Shown: positions 37,664-49,957 of the stretch, piece by piece | Numbering within the stretch: position 1 is the first letter of the stretch | How the letters are laid out: each line of letters opens with the position of its first letter | The notes under the pieces: model-generated | Database searches by the model: none | Seen by the model: only the letters and a program-made list of their open reading frames with translations | Told to the model about the DNA's origin: nothing | Position numbers and translations under genes: made by a program | DNA from: Alnus glutinosa | Taxonomy: Eukaryota; Streptophyta; Magnoliopsida; Fagales; Betulaceae | Assembly (NCBI RefSeq): GCF_958979055.1 | Contig: NC_084893.1 | Coordinates: forward strand, 29,300,487 to 29,364,486 | Reading direction: 5' to 3' | Length of the DNA stretch: 64,000 bases

Positions 37664-39286
37664 TGTCCACACCAAAAGAAGAGGAAAAACTCAAACTAAT
37701 GGCATCTGTTTTATAAAGCTCAAGTAATGATCATTTACACCCCATTTCAATAACAAAATAAATAATCCTCAAGTATTCTCCGGGCACTGTGTAACGGTGC
37801 GTTGAGTGTTGAATTTTTGAAATCAAAATTAAATTTTTATTCTGTTTGCGAATTTTGAGGTTTGACCTTTTAAAAAAAAATGAATAAAAAATAATTTGTT
37901 TTAAAATATTGAATTAAATAAATTAAATATAATTTATTTTTTAAAAAAATAGAATCATAATCATATTTTGTTTTCAAAATTTCTTATCCAAAATTGACTC
38001 AAATAACCCCCAAGAGCCCCAACTACAATTTTTGAAGACAATAAAGTAATAGCATGTGTTAGGATATATAGGATATTTTTCATATTAATCTTCTTATATT
38101 CTATTATTTTTTTCTTATAGGTATGTAATAATATTTGATTATCTAACTTCACCTACCACAATTGAATTATCCAAATATTATTTATTTTCTCTAAATTGTC
38201 AAATCACCTCAGTATATGGCATTCTTTCTTTCTTTCTTTCTTTTATTTTTTTATTTTTTTTTATTTTATATTGGATTAGGACCTTGAGCAATTTACTGAT
38301 TAATTGTTAACAATTTATACAAGTATATGTGAAAGTGTATAAAACTTATCTACTCGATTAAATAACTGAATAATCTAAAATTTATTTAAATAAGTGTATC
38401 TCTTCCAAATCCTCTTAAAATATATTACTCAAATGGCTAATGATCCCAATTAATTGTATACAGTCATTGGCAGCATATATAATCATGTCACCTTCTTTAA
38501 TCATCTACCAACAAAAGTTGAGACCCTACCTCTCATTAGTTGCATTGTTTGTTTCACTGTACCAAAAATATGGTCCGTGTTCTAAGGAGGCCTAATTAAT
38601 CCACATACATTGTCAAGGATTATGCTCCAAACAAATATACTTGGGCCTTCTTTCGGCTACTGTACAAAAAAAAGAAGGTGCTAATATGGACCCACATTCC
38701 CCACTTAATTGGTACCACCTTATTTTTTACACCATTTGATCGCCCGCATTTAGCGCAACGTTATGATGTTGTTCCATGATCTTTAATTTGATCTTTCTCA
38801 GTGTTTTGGTAATTATGTGTCCAACCAACCCACCCACTCTTTGGCAAAAGAAAGGCAAAACAAGAAAGCAATTGGACCCCTCTTAAAAAATAAATAAATA
38901 AATAAAGTTTCTTAAATTGGGTCGGAATAAATTTATATATCTCAGTTTACTTAGTTTCATCTATTTTTAAAATAACCGTACATTTTAAAAGTGCATGTCG
39001 TATTCTAATTAAAAATAAATATCAATTTAATAGATTGTGTTGAAAAAAAATTTGCAGACTCACTTGAAGGAATCTTTATCCCATGAGAAAGCATCGAAGA
39101 ACTATGAATAATGGTGGTAGTAGTTGTAGAAGTACCTGCTTCTCCGGCTTTTCTTTGAGCTAATTCGTGGTCGTTGATAATCTCCTCAGTGTATGAAGCC
39201 TCATTGTTAGGGACCAAAGCCTTTAATCCTCGTAAGTTCTTGCAAGGAGACACTAAAATTGAATGGGCGTCGCTTTCTTGTGGCAT
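30146..39286 (-). CDS. Kinesin-14 with calponin-homology domain
   Basis: Seventeen coding exons: 39064-39286, 36952-37115, 36481-36624, 35727-36089, 35321-35389, 34947-35171, 34622-34703, 34115-34210, 33845-34024, 33605-33711, 32808-32986, 32496-32660, 32131-32384, 31892-32055, 31615-31809, 30643-31454 and 30146-30296. All junctions keep phase (3573 nt, 1190 residues). Domains: calponin-homology domain (~75-200, [14 protein letters not shown]..), coiled coil (~330-455), motor (~456-800) with [12 protein letters not shown]-loop GQTGSGKT (~541), NERSSRSHS and [12 protein letters not shown], then a basic Ser/Pro-rich tail ending [11 protein letters not shown]. Kinesin-14s are minus-end-directed microtubule motors; the CH class can bind actin as well. 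Motor placement C-terminal to the CH domain and the [13 protein letters not shown] neck fix the family. Exon 11-12 is joined by a non-GT-AG intron of U12 AT-AC type. The tail has a recent 33-residue tandem duplication. Confidence 0.93.
31025..31222 (-). repeat. 99 bp in-frame tandem duplication in kinesin exon 16
   Basis: Copies at 31025-31123 and 31124-31222 differ at four positions out of 99. They encode two consecutive 33-residue units with the core [20 protein letters not shown], at about residues 948-1013 of the tail. The frame is kept, so the duplication lengthens the protein without breaking it. Confidence 0.95.
32661..32807 (-). other. Putative U12-type AT-AC intron of the kinesin-14 gene
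   Basis: On the minus strand the intron begins AAG|ATATCTTTT and ends CCTTAACTCCATGCAC|ATT. No GT donor exists that keeps the motor frame, while AT-AC splicing gives SNRRLDIRNNS, the conserved kinesin sequence. ATATCTTTT differs by one base from the U12 donor consensus ATATCCTTT. ACCTTAAC closely matches the U12 branch site TTCCTTAAC, with the branch A 10 nt before the acceptor, the preferred distance. Length 147 nt. Confidence 0.88.
33061..33194. repeat. 67 bp tandem duplication in kinesin intron 10
   Basis: Two almost identical 67 bp units start with 'gctcaayata' at 33061 and 33128 and end with 'ggttaacattgatgg'. They are intronic and have no coding role. Confidence 0.93.
34317..34596 (+). 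mobile_element. Miniature LTR retrotransposon (SMART/TRIM-like), 280 bp
   Basis: Two direct repeats, 34317-34393 and 34521-34596, both begin TGTTAGAATA and end TTTAACA, so each has the TG..CA ends of an LTR; they are roughly 80% identical. Directly after the left copy is TGGTATTAGAGC, a one-base variant of the initiator-Met-tRNA primer-binding site TGGTATCAGAGC. Directly before the right copy is a polypurine tract GGGAGGAGGG. The internal part is only 127 bp and non-coding. This is the full architecture of an LTR element at extremely small size. It lies in kinesin intron 7 and ends 25 bp from exon 7. A clean 5 bp target duplication is not visible. Confidence 0.85.
37116..39063 (-). other. Kinesin-14 intron 1 (1.9 kb)
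   Basis: A long first intron separates the short N-terminal exon from the calponin-homology domain exons. It contains a 37 bp poly-T run at 37630-37660, several AT-rich repeat relics (for example a 'gtgcgttgagtgttgaatttt' element near 37798) and a (ctttc)n tract near 38226. No other gene is seen. Confidence 0.6.
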
Positions 39287-39819
39287 CTTTGTGTTCGATC
39301 TCTCCCAATGAGGATTATATTAAACAATGTTCACTGCAAAACAAACACAGAATTGGACAAGGAGTTCAGTCAATGAGAGTGTTTATGAAAGACACAATGA
39401 ATTCGTATGAAAGTGTTTATGAACAAGAATTCCATCATCCACCGCTAAAGCCTGCTTAAACCTCTAAAACAACAACATTGAGTTGATGAAAGACAAAAAA
39501 GTTTGTTTCTGCAAAACAAGAAGTGAGAAGCAAGAGTATAGTAGCAAATTCAAGAAATATTAGACTCAGTAGTTAAACGGTATGTTTCTGTGACTCTACC
39601 TCTGAATTGAAGGGTCTTAGCTTGGAACTGAAAAAAAAACAGAGCAAGAAACTGAGTTGCAGACTTGGAGTTGAACTTATGGTTTAGAACTAGCTAGCTA
39701 GCTAGATCCGATCTGCACCCAGAAATGGAATGTGAAGCAAGGTTCTCGTGAGTTTGTGAATGAGCACTCAAATTTACATTAGCCTCATTAAATGCTCCAG
39801 CCTCCAATATGAGTGGAAA

Positions 39820-39843
39820 AGAGAGAGAGAGAGAGAGAGAGAG
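39820..39843. repeat. (GA)12 microsatellite upstream of kinesin-14
   Basis: A perfect GA dinucleotide run about 540 bp upstream of the kinesin ATG. On the gene's strand it is a CT run, a common feature of plant promoters and leaders. It would be polymorphic between individuals. Confidence 0.9.
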
Positions 39844-42344
39844 ACCCTGAAATTCAAACGTTGGTGCCTTGGCCTGGCCTTCCAGGACCCAAATAAAAGA
39901 TTACAAAGGCCACGCCACAGTGCATTAACGGAGTCTCATAAAAGGACGTTACAATAAGGGTCGAAAATTTGTGTCGGAGTGTTTAAATTCAAGTCGTGCC
40001 AAAGTATAGACTTAAAATTATATAGGTCAATTTTAATTTAATATATTTAATTAAACGGATTAGAATTTTTAATTCTAACCGACTAATTTTATATTGAACT
40101 CGTGTCATGTTCACGGATCAAACCCATCAATTCTAACATGCCAATTTTTGTATTGAATTTGTATCAAATTTACAAATCGTGTCAAAAATTGACAACACTA
40201 ACATCTTGTTTTTTTTTGTTTTTTTTTTTTTGTTTTTTTTTTTTTGTTTTTTTTTTTTTTAAGAGATAACTAACATCGTGTGTTTGATTTTTGAGGAAAT
40301 GTAAAACAATGGTAAACGGAGTTGGAACTAATCTGGTCAACGGTTGAGGGTGGGTTTGACTTGGGTTCGACACTCCACGTGGCAAATGAGTGAATGCCAA
40401 GTGTGGTCTACTGTGGGACCCTTGGATCGTTGGACTGGACGGCAGGATCTGGCCAAAATGATAGCATTAGCATAAGGTGCTTTGTAAAGCTTTGGACTAT
40501 AATGCTTTGTGGCCCTTTTAATGTTAACGTTGTTTGCCAAACAGTATGGCCGTATGATCTACCTTCGCATGCTATATCTACTCGCTTATGATGATGAAGA
40601 TGATGGATTGGGACCGTCTAATGTTTATGTGATGGACGAGCAGGATTGACTGCAATTTGGTGACCGAATTACAATTAATTTGGATGATCCCAATGGAAAG
40701 GACGGATGCGGAACCCAATGTAATTCCTCAATTATCTTTCTGATGATGATTTTGATAATCAGAATTAACTTTGATCCTGCTGCATATTTTTTTAAGGTAA
40801 GATATAACATACAATATAAGTCTCTTCATTTCTTAAACCCTAATCCTTTAACTCTAAAGCTCAGTCCCACGCTTAAATAGACACCATATCTCAAGTAAAT
40901 TCAACTCAAATCTATATTTATTTGGTCATACAAACTGACTCAAACCTCCAAAATTTATATTTGGACATTAAAATGGCCATTATTTTCTTACTGTGACATT
41001 TCAAAAAAGCTGAACTAGAAAAGGCTAGAAAGATTTTTTTTTTTTTTTTCTTTTTATTTTTTTTCATTTTCCCTTCTTAATCCCTCTTCTCAATGGAATA
41101 GGAAGTGGAATGGAGATTATCCATTTCATAGTCTAGATTAAATTTCACAATGTTAGAAATTAGAAATAGAAAACAAATAAAGTAAACAACTACAGAAAAC
41201 TATGTACGTACAAACTATTTGTATTTCTTGATGTATGATGGATTACAAAATCTGTTTTTTATACTAAAAATAAATTGGTAGACAAAATCCCATGAGTATA
41301 CTATTAACCATGATTATTTTATACATAGAAGTCATTTATGTAAAACTGTAAGCTCAGTAGGTGAACGATATAATTGCTTATTAGAATTTTCTTTTGGATA
41401 ATTTCATAAAAAGGTATCGAACTATACGTTGTTTTGAAAAAATAGTGTTGAAATATCAAATGTTTCAAATTAGTGTATCCAAGTTTTCAAACGTCTCACT
41501 TAAGGATACTCCGTTATGATTTTTTATTAAATTCTGTCAAAATTCTCAAAATACCCCTGTGTTAATTTTTTTTTAAAAAAAATTATACAAATTTTAAAGA
41601 TTCAGTCATGAGTGTTTTTGTAAATTCCGTTAAATTCTGACAAATATCTAAATCCTAACCTTTTTTTTCTTTTTTCGTAAAATATATATATGTATATACA
41701 TAGAGAGAGAGAGAGAGAGAGAGAATTTTAAAAATTTTAGTCGGATTTAACAGCAAATCCTAATAAAGTATCATTGAGTGAGACGTTTGAAAACTTGAAT
41801 GCACAAATTTGAGACGTTAGATAATTCAATACTATTTTTTCAAAACAGCGTATAGTTCGATACATTTTTTTAAAATTATCCCATTTTCCTTTTCAGTTAA
41901 TTTGTAGTACTCTTGCTTTATTTCTTTGCTTAGATTTCCTTCCTGGACACACAAATCTACTAAATCAACTTAGGAAGCATAAATAAGCAGCATTGTTGCT
42001 ATCTCAACTTTTGACACCCATACTTGGATAAGATTGTTTGTAATTTGCCACTAAATTACACGAGTATCAATATTCTCTATGTCAAGTTAAGATCCTGCCT
42101 CTTTAATGTGAGTAATAAGAAACAAAACGTTCCTGTATTTTTCTCCCTCTCATATCCTAGTGTTTGGTGAAGAAGAAGAAGAAAAAGTTGGCGGTAGGTG
42201 AGAAATGCCAGTACGTTAACCTGAGAAAATTAAAAGCATCATGGGAGCACTCTTCACTCTTTTCCTTTTCCTTTTCAACTTTTTGCCCGTTTTCCTCACA
42301 GACAAACATGGGATTTGACCATGTGTCAAGTAGATAGAGCGAGT

Positions 42345-42380
42345 CTGACGCTTTTGACGCTTTTGACGCTTTTGACGCTT
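42345..42380. repeat. Four tandem TGACGCTTT units
   Basis: Nine-base units repeat four times, giving four TGACG cores (the motif bound by TGA-class bZIP factors) at 9 bp spacing. No nearby gene uses it as an obvious promoter; it may be only a small satellite. Confidence 0.85.
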
Positions 42381-44356
42381 CTGCCAGTGGGTGTGGCCGG
42401 GTCAAATCGAAGATGGAATAAAGGCAAAAATGAAAGTATCCGTTGGGTTTTTTGAAATGAACAAGAGCGAAAATCCAATGATATATCTATTTTCGAACGT
42501 TGGATCCCCCATATTTAAATGATGGCAGAGATAAGCTTTTTCATGTCTTTTTTACATTATGTGCCCCATTCCATGGACCATTCATAGAAGCTTCTGTCTT
42601 TCTCTTTCTCTATCAAATTATAGTCTCTAATTACTTTATTAGCTTTTGTTTTGGTTGATTAATTAAAGGTGTGTTGGAGGAGACTTATATTACAAGCATA
42701 TATATATATAGTACTGCCTGGTCAAATGTGTTACAGTTGGAGATAGAAATAGAATCTGGTAAAGACCATATACACTATCTTCTTTCTAGCAAATGCCTCT
42801 TCTTCTTTTTCTTTTTCTTTTTTTTTTTTCTTTTCCTCTGATGTTTTTTGTATTTTTTTTTTATCGTATCATATATAATTTTCTTATTTTAAATTCTAGT
42901 TTACACGACATAATAAGTATGTTTTACCATGTGATCAAGGCCATAATGATCAAAGAAGGCATCAGGGAAGGCCCTAGTAGGGCTATAGCGCTTTTGGTAC
43001 GATAATTAATCCATCTCTAGTAAACACATGAATCCTAAGAGTAAATAAGGGAAGAAATTCAGAACCTCCCTCCCCCGGCCTCCTGGTTCCGTCCCGGTTA
43101 ACGATCACATTAAGCTTAATGAAAAATGGCATGTCATGGTGTGAGATTGGTATGTGTATCTTTTATATTTGTAAGAAAAAAGCAGCACTCGAGAGTAATC
43201 AATTTAGCACATCATGCTCTATTTTTCCATAAACTTGTAGTTTAGATCTTAAAAGATTACACTAAAACCATCATCTGAAACAAAGAACTGTTCCAATTAA
43301 GTTATGACTTTTCAAATTTGTGGCCTAAAATTTAGCACAGCTCCGTTATAATATTGTCTCTCTATAACATTTTAAAAGAGTTGAACTAAAAAGTTAGAGA
43401 GAAGAGATTTTTTTTTTCCCCTCTTTTTAACTTGGGAAGCACTGAACAATGTGGCCGCTGTGTATCACTTAGTAAAACTAGCTAGTTAGGAAAATGCGTG
43501 AGTAACTTTTAGCAACTTTTACTACAATTCTTTACAAAATCACTTGGCAATCTACATTTTATAAAAATGAGTATCTTGTGAACTATTACGTGGTAGTTCA
43601 CATTTTAGTAGTTGATATGGTAAATGCATGTCACGTCTGTCACATAGTAGCTAGTCCACATTTTAATGATTGATATAGTAAGTGTCACGTGTATTACTAT
43701 ATTAGTTTGTAGTCATGATAAATATTTTGTGGACTGTCATGTGACAATTCATATTTTAGTGGTTAAAGTAATAAGTATGATGTGAAATGAAGAACATTAG
43801 TATTGGAATTCTGCTCCTTTCTACACTTTCTTATGTTTCCTAGAAGAAGAAGAAATCAGTGCTTTGAACATAGCCTTTAGGCAATGGAAGATGCATGTGA
43901 CGAGTGAGCGATATGCATAACTAATTAATTACCTTCCTTTGTTGACGGAAAGATTATGCCGTGCATAAGAAGGCATGATTATCTGGGTCCCGTGCATCAT
44001 TCACGCATGCTAATCCTTAGTATAGTATGTGTGGCCGACGGCCGTACGTAGTTCTTGAGCAATCCATCATGCAGAGGAGAGCATTTGCAATACGTTAGTG
44101 ACACTACTGTCGGCCCTCTGCAATGCGTCTTGTTGGCTTGAATGGACCGAGATCCCTTGCCTGAATTAGCTGGGATTGGCTTGGATTTACGTGCTTTATC
44201 AAGTCTCGCGCTGCTTGGACATCTGTCTGAACAAGTGAGCTTCATTGAAGCCTTCTCTTTTTAGTAGTTTAAATAAGCATGCTACAATTCGGACACAACG
44301 TGATATCAGAGCCAACACAACATATCGGATTCTTAACTTTATTGTTTACTTGATCG

Positions 44357-44692
44357 TTTTTTCTGTCCATTTTCACAACCTCCATTAGTGTCACGTCAAC
44401 ATTTTTGCCGCATCATCTTAAAATATTATTATTTTTATTTAATTATAAATTTAAAAACTTTAAATTTTTATTTATTTTTTTTTAAAAAGAAAAAGAAAAA
44501 GAAAAAAAAAATAAGGGGTTTGGGGGTAGCCAATGAGCCACCCCAGAGATGGCCAGCGCCACCTCTGGGGTGGCTCGTTGGCTACCCCTAGATGGATCTA
44601 GGGGTAGCCCAAAATCCACCATCTGGATCTAGGGGTGGCGCGCGGCCACCCCCGGCGGGTGGCCCGCAGGTTGTGAAAATGGACGAAAAAAA
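44357..44692. mobile_element. Foldback element C with GGGTGGC/GCCACCC core
   Basis: Arms 44357-44381 (ctgtccattttcacaacct) and 44668-44692 (aggttgtgaaaatggacg) are inverted copies. The core from about 44515 is GC-rich and made of nested palindromes such as ggggtagcc..ggctacccc and ggtggcgcgcggccaccc. The composition matches elements A and B in the SFT2 intron, but the arm sequence is different. Confidence 0.75.
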
Positions 44693-45732
44693 TTAGAGAA
44701 TGACCTGTTTCAAATTCGTGAAAAAATTAAGTACCGAATACTGATATTCAAAAAGTGAGGAATCAAATTCAAATTGCACTCCAACTTAGGAATTTATTAA
44801 ACATTTACTCTTTAGATAAATAAGACTTCTACTCTACTAGGACTTCTACTGCCCCGTGGTCCTCTTCTACATGAGCATCTTGGCTTCCCATGTTGATTAA
44901 GACTCTCATTTCTTGATTGCTTGGACTTATGATCCTAAGTGGAGTGGTATGGAGCTCTATCAACTTGAATGCAGTGTAATGAATTAATGCTTACAAATCT
45001 GGTTACCCCCTAATTTTTTGGTTTATTATTAAAATATAATATCTAAATTATGAAAGTGTTGTGTGGATATTGTTAAGTCTCACTTGAGTAGGAAGATTAT
45101 GATATGTTATATGTTATATGGATATTTATATCCCAAAAGAACGGCCTTTTCTTGCTATTTTTAGTTCAACTTTGTTTGGTTTTCGGTTATGTCCTCACAC
45201 ACACACACACACCAAAATAAAAAAATAAAAAAAGTAAATAAACAAATCTATAGCGGAAGCCGCATAACCGATACTTCAGATTCTCAACTTGGGCCATGAA
45301 GCCTTTTGTGTAGGCCCAATACTGGACTGATTCTCCCCGGTTACCAGTTTGCAAGCGGCCCAATATATAGAACCCACGTTATGGTCTTGAGCGGGAGCAT
45401 AAATTCAATTCTACTAAACGACAGTTTGTGAACTCAAAATTCACTATTTAAATTATTTTTATAACTTTTTGGGGGATAACTCCAAAAAAAAATCTTTATA
45501 ATATTTTTTTAAAAAAAAAAATATAATGGGGGGAGAGTGGGAAGTCCACACAACGGTGTTCAAAAATCAAAAGTATCGTGGTGACAGCGATATTGGTTAA
45601 AAAATATCTAGTACAGAACCAACAACAAAATAAAATATCAGCAAGTGAACTGTCAGCCTGACACTGACAAGTAGAAACAAGCGAATCCCTCCAAACTGTA
45701 TACCAATTACCAAGTGGTTCTGGCCTTCTGGG

Positions 45733-45913
45733 GAGTAATGCTAAAATATTTTTTCTTTCTTTTCTTTTAATAACTTTTAAAAATTACTATTAAATTAAAA
45801 TTTATTAGTAATTTATTACGAATTTAATAATATTTTTAAAAGTCATATCAATTTTTTAAAATGACTAACAAAAAAAATTAAAAAAAATATAAATCTTTAT
45901 TCTAGCATTACTC
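45733..45913. mobile_element. MITE with GAGTAATGCTA ends
   Basis: The left end gagtaatgctaaaat and right end attctagcattactc are inverted copies, and the interior is an imperfect palindrome (aataacttttaaaaattac against ttaaaagtcat). Length 181 bp, non-coding. Similar ends are found at 51634 and 51936. Confidence 0.75.
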
Positions 45914-46034
45914 GATTTTATGAATCTCTTTAAACCATTTAGTTTCAAGTTTGGATAATACATTAATGTATGTGGTCAAGTGCGGTAAGACTCGCATGCG
46001 TACATGGGCTCGTTGCCTTCTTAGGCCTGTCTTA

Positions 46035-46350
46035 GTGTCTGTTTGGATTTGTGATTTCAAAAAGTGCGATTTAAAATAACGATTTTAAAATGTGCGATTT
46101 GAAAAAAAATGATTTTTAAAAAAGCAATTAAGCGTTTGGCAAAATCGCAGTTTAGCCTTTAAAATCGTAAATTTACCTTAAAAATTATACGTTTTAAAAA
46201 AAGCACCATCTTATCTGAGATTTGAAAAATCAGATTTTCTGTATTTTCAAATCGCAATTTTAAAAAACGCAGTTCCCAAACGATTTATGTTATGCGATCT
46301 GGAATAAAATCGCACTTATTGTCTACGAAATCGCAATTCCAAACGCACCC
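46035..46350. mobile_element. PIF/Tourist-like MITE with TTA target duplication
   Basis: Ends GTGTCTGTTTGG and CCAAACGCACCC are inverted copies and the flanking trinucleotide TTA occurs on both sides (46032-46034, 46351-46353), the mark of PIF/Harbinger-type elements. The interior repeats 'aaatcgca' and 'tgcgattt' in both orientations. Related diverged copies lie at about 29573-29672 and 62664-62953. Confidence 0.75.
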
Positions 46351-46730
46351 TTAGTCAAATACCATTTCAAGTAGAATACATATGATTCATTTCATGAATT
46401 ATATTTTATAGATTTGATGGTGTACTATTTAGTAAATTATTATACAATTGAGATGATGTGGTAATGAAAATTAGCCATTTTTTTTTTTATATAAATATTG
46501 ATCCAATAATTAATTTTTTACAACTACGTCATCAAGTTATAAAACATTATTATAACAGTCTGAATAGTATTACTCTTAAAATTTTAAAATGATATAAACA
46601 TTATGTACATCATTAAATGCAACAAAACAAAATATTAACCATAACATAAAGATATATGATGTTTTGTCGTCCCAAGACACAATTTTGAACCACATTGCCC
46701 ATGTGGCAAGGTGATCCCTTAGCTAGCTAT

Positions 46731-46771
<41 letters not shown>

Positions 46772-47748
46772 CCTAAAAAAATGAAATAAAGTAAAAGTAA
46801 AAGTTGTCACGTGGATAACAATGATACAAAATTATGTCTTGGAGTGACAATATATCTTATCTCTAACCTAAACTATCTCTATTTCACTTATTGTGATTAG
46901 AGCTTATCTTCTTAAGAACATGGCTAGACAAGGATAGACAAGGACGTACACACAATCATTGTAATAAAAAAATGTCAATCTATTAGAAATGAATTTAGCC
47001 TAAGTGCTGTAAAAAAACAAAGGGAGAAAAAAGGAAGGATCTCACATCCTTCATATCGCCAAACTCTCTCCGAGTACATGCCCAATAGGATCAAGTTGGG
47101 TCATGTTTTTCAAAAAGCCAAGCTAGATTTGTTTGGCAAACTCCTTAATTTTTTTTTAAAAAAATATTTCACTTTTTATGTCACATTAATCATTTTTTGT
47201 TAACAATTTTTTTTTTTTCATTTTTTTATATCATATCAATTACTTTTTAACAACATTTTTCATTTTTTCTTACAAAAAGTTCGAAACTTCATTTTACTTT
47301 ATATTACATTAATCACTTATTATTATTATTATTATTTAAAAAAAAAAACAAATCTATACACAAAGTTTTACCAAACACACCCAAAAAAAAAAAAAAAAAA
47401 AAAACAAATATCTATGACAGCCAAAACATTAGTGTTGGCTTGGGTCAAAAAGGGCAAAGTCAAGTCAGCTTGGATTTAGTTTTAATTGAAATTTGATTCT
47501 TGAAGCATGTGATATGTATTACTTGTATCTTGTTATGAGATATATGTCTCAATTTTAATGATTTCAGTTCTAGTTAAAAACTTATCCAAAATTCAATTCT
47601 ATTTGACCCACCCCTACTATTCATGGTTCGTGTTTGTTTTTGTGGGTGCAGCATTTCAAACGATAGGACCAATGACGAGGCTCTTACAAAATAAGGAGAA
47701 AGGTTATTGGAAAATCATCGATAATTGGGAGATTAGAGAGCCTCTAAT

Positions 47749-48209
47749 TAGGAGTGGGTATCGGTTCGGTAGGTGGTTAATTTGGCCAGTTAACCGACTT
47801 TTGTCGAAATGCAATTGATGAATTTATTTCGGTTAAGTCGGTTAAGCGGTTAATAGGCGGTCAGATAAGTTGATTAAGTCGGTTAATATGCGGTCGGTTA
47901 AGTCAGTTAAATTAATTAACATTTGTTTAACATGGGTAATGAAACGACATCGTTTTGATTTTTTTTAAATAGAATATATATATATATATATCAAACGTTT
48001 CGTTCTTACTAAAATGACGTCGCTTCGTTTTATGTCAATTTGGTTAATTAGTCGAAATAAAAGGCAATTCGGTTCGGTTACCGAACCGGCTTTCGAAACA
48101 AAATTTTATACTGAGTACTGAACCGAAATTATTCGGTAGAGTCGATAAGCGGTAGATGGCGGTTCGATTTAGTTCAATATGCAGTAGACGGATAATTTGT
48201 CCATCTCTA
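47749..48209. mobile_element. Non-autonomous hAT-type element, 461 bp, 8 bp duplication
   Basis: The 8 bp repeat CCTCTAAT flanks the element exactly (47741-47748, 48210-48217). Its ends TAGGAGTGGGTA and, inverted, TAGAGATGGACA fit hAT-type terminal repeats. The interior is dominated by degenerate 'cggttaagtcggttaa' and 'ggttcggt' motifs. No transposase frame is present. Confidence 0.8.
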
Positions 48210-49236
48210 CCTCTAATGCTTAAGTCATGAGGGTATTTGAAAAAATAAAATCAAATAGAGAGATTGAGAGAGAGAGAATATACAATATTTGAGGTGGTGT
48301 CCTCTTTTTATGAAAGGCATTTTAGAGATGGCCCCCATATGCTTATCACATGGCAGACTTGTATCCCTCTTGTTAGTTTCCATCTAGTGGGGTGATTGAG
48401 TGAGCTCGTGGTAATTTATATCCACATTAGTAGCCTCCATTTCCATGGTTGACCTGCCTAGCTGGTTGGACGTTTGGAATCTTGTGTTTAATTGCAATCG
48501 GGGTTGCTTCTGAACTTCAATATTGAGGGTGAAGCGTCAGCCATTAGTTGCTAGTGGGGAATGAGAGATTTGGGGTGCTTGGCACGTAGCTTAGGTCTTA
48601 GCCTCCGAGCATGTGGCTCGATACTTGTTGAATTGTTGTTGTTGGTGAACTTGTTGAACCATTATTCTTTGTTGGGTCATGCTCGGTGCAAGGTCTTTGT
48701 GTAGGTGCCGGGACAAGCTAGGTTGCGTCTTTAGTGTCGTAGGTCTAGCTTAGCATCCATGAAAGCTAAAATTATACGCTCAATATTGAAGAGTTGAGGA
48801 CTTTTCCCAATAATTAAAAGCCTTTTATAAACTAACTTCATAATTTGAGAATCCCCAATAATAGAATTTGAAGCTTGTAATATAACTCCACAATTATCAT
48901 TCACTAGATAACTCCATAATTTGATAAATATAAAAAAAAAAAATGATCAATAGCAAAAATTGAACCTTAAAAATCTTCAATAATGGAACTTAAAGCACCT
49001 AGAGCGATATTCATCAAGTAGAAATTCCATATTAATATAAGTCAAAACTTACCACACAATGTTCTCTAAATAAAAATACCCCAATGACAAAAATCAGAAT
49101 AACTTTTGCAAACGATTGTAATTCCAACTTTACTTAAGAGTAAAATTATTCGGTCAATTTTTACCTAAGGCATATGTAGTTGTTGGATTCCAAATCCATG
49201 TCTTCTAGTTGAAAGAGACAACGATCCTAGCGGACC

Positions 49237-49436
49237 AGGATGTGTGGAATCCCGACCGGTAATGGCAATAGAGATTTTGGAGAGTTGGGATGTGTGGCAT
49301 CTTGATTGACAATGGTGGTGGAGATCCTAGTGTGTCGGGATGTGCGGTATCTTGGCCGACAATGGCAATGGAGTTTTTGGTGGGTTGGGACTTGTGGCAT
49401 CCCGACCAACAATTGATTTTGGTGGCTGAGGAGAGT
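49237..49436. repeat. 50 bp minisatellite, about four units
   Basis: Units starting 'ggatgtgtggaat', 'ggatgtgtggcat', 'ggatgtgcggtat' and 'ggacttgtggcat' begin at a strict 50 bp spacing (49238, 49288, 49338, 49388). Each continues with 'cttgayygacaatggyrrtggag'. The units have diverged by roughly a fifth, so the array is old. The 50 bp period is not a multiple of three, arguing against a coding origin. Confidence 0.85.
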
Positions 49437-49957
49437 TTAATGTGTTCGATTTTCTCGAATAGAAAAAAAAAAATGTGTAGCAACTATGCTGATTAGTTCA
49501 AACACGACTCGGCTTTAGTCTTAGTGGATTACTTGAATAAGTGATAATATTAACACAAGTCATAAAACTTTTTCACATTTTATTGTAATAATATTTTGAC
49601 AAAACAAGTGTAAGGTAGAAACAAACTTATTATTTACAAAATATATATAAGAAGAAAAAAAAAAGAAGAAGATTAGATGGCCATATAGTCTCACCCGAGC
49701 ATTGATAAATGGGGGACGTTTTACCGTCCCCCAACAGACTTTTATAATAAAAAAATAATTTTTTTAATCAGAACTTGTTTTGATTAGAAAAATTATTTTT
49801 AAATGAAAAGTGACGGGCATGGGTCAGCTGTGTTGCCCCTGCCTATCACTACTCGTCTCACACTCAAGGAAGAAGAAAGATGAATAGATGATTGTGTAAC
49901 CACCTCATTCTGAAATAACCATACGGCCGCTACAACAGACAGCTAGGGCGGTGCGGC

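Noticed and set aside
43997-44245. 82-codon minus-strand frame in GC-richer DNA
   Set aside because: No recognised domain; isolated from splice or promoter signals.
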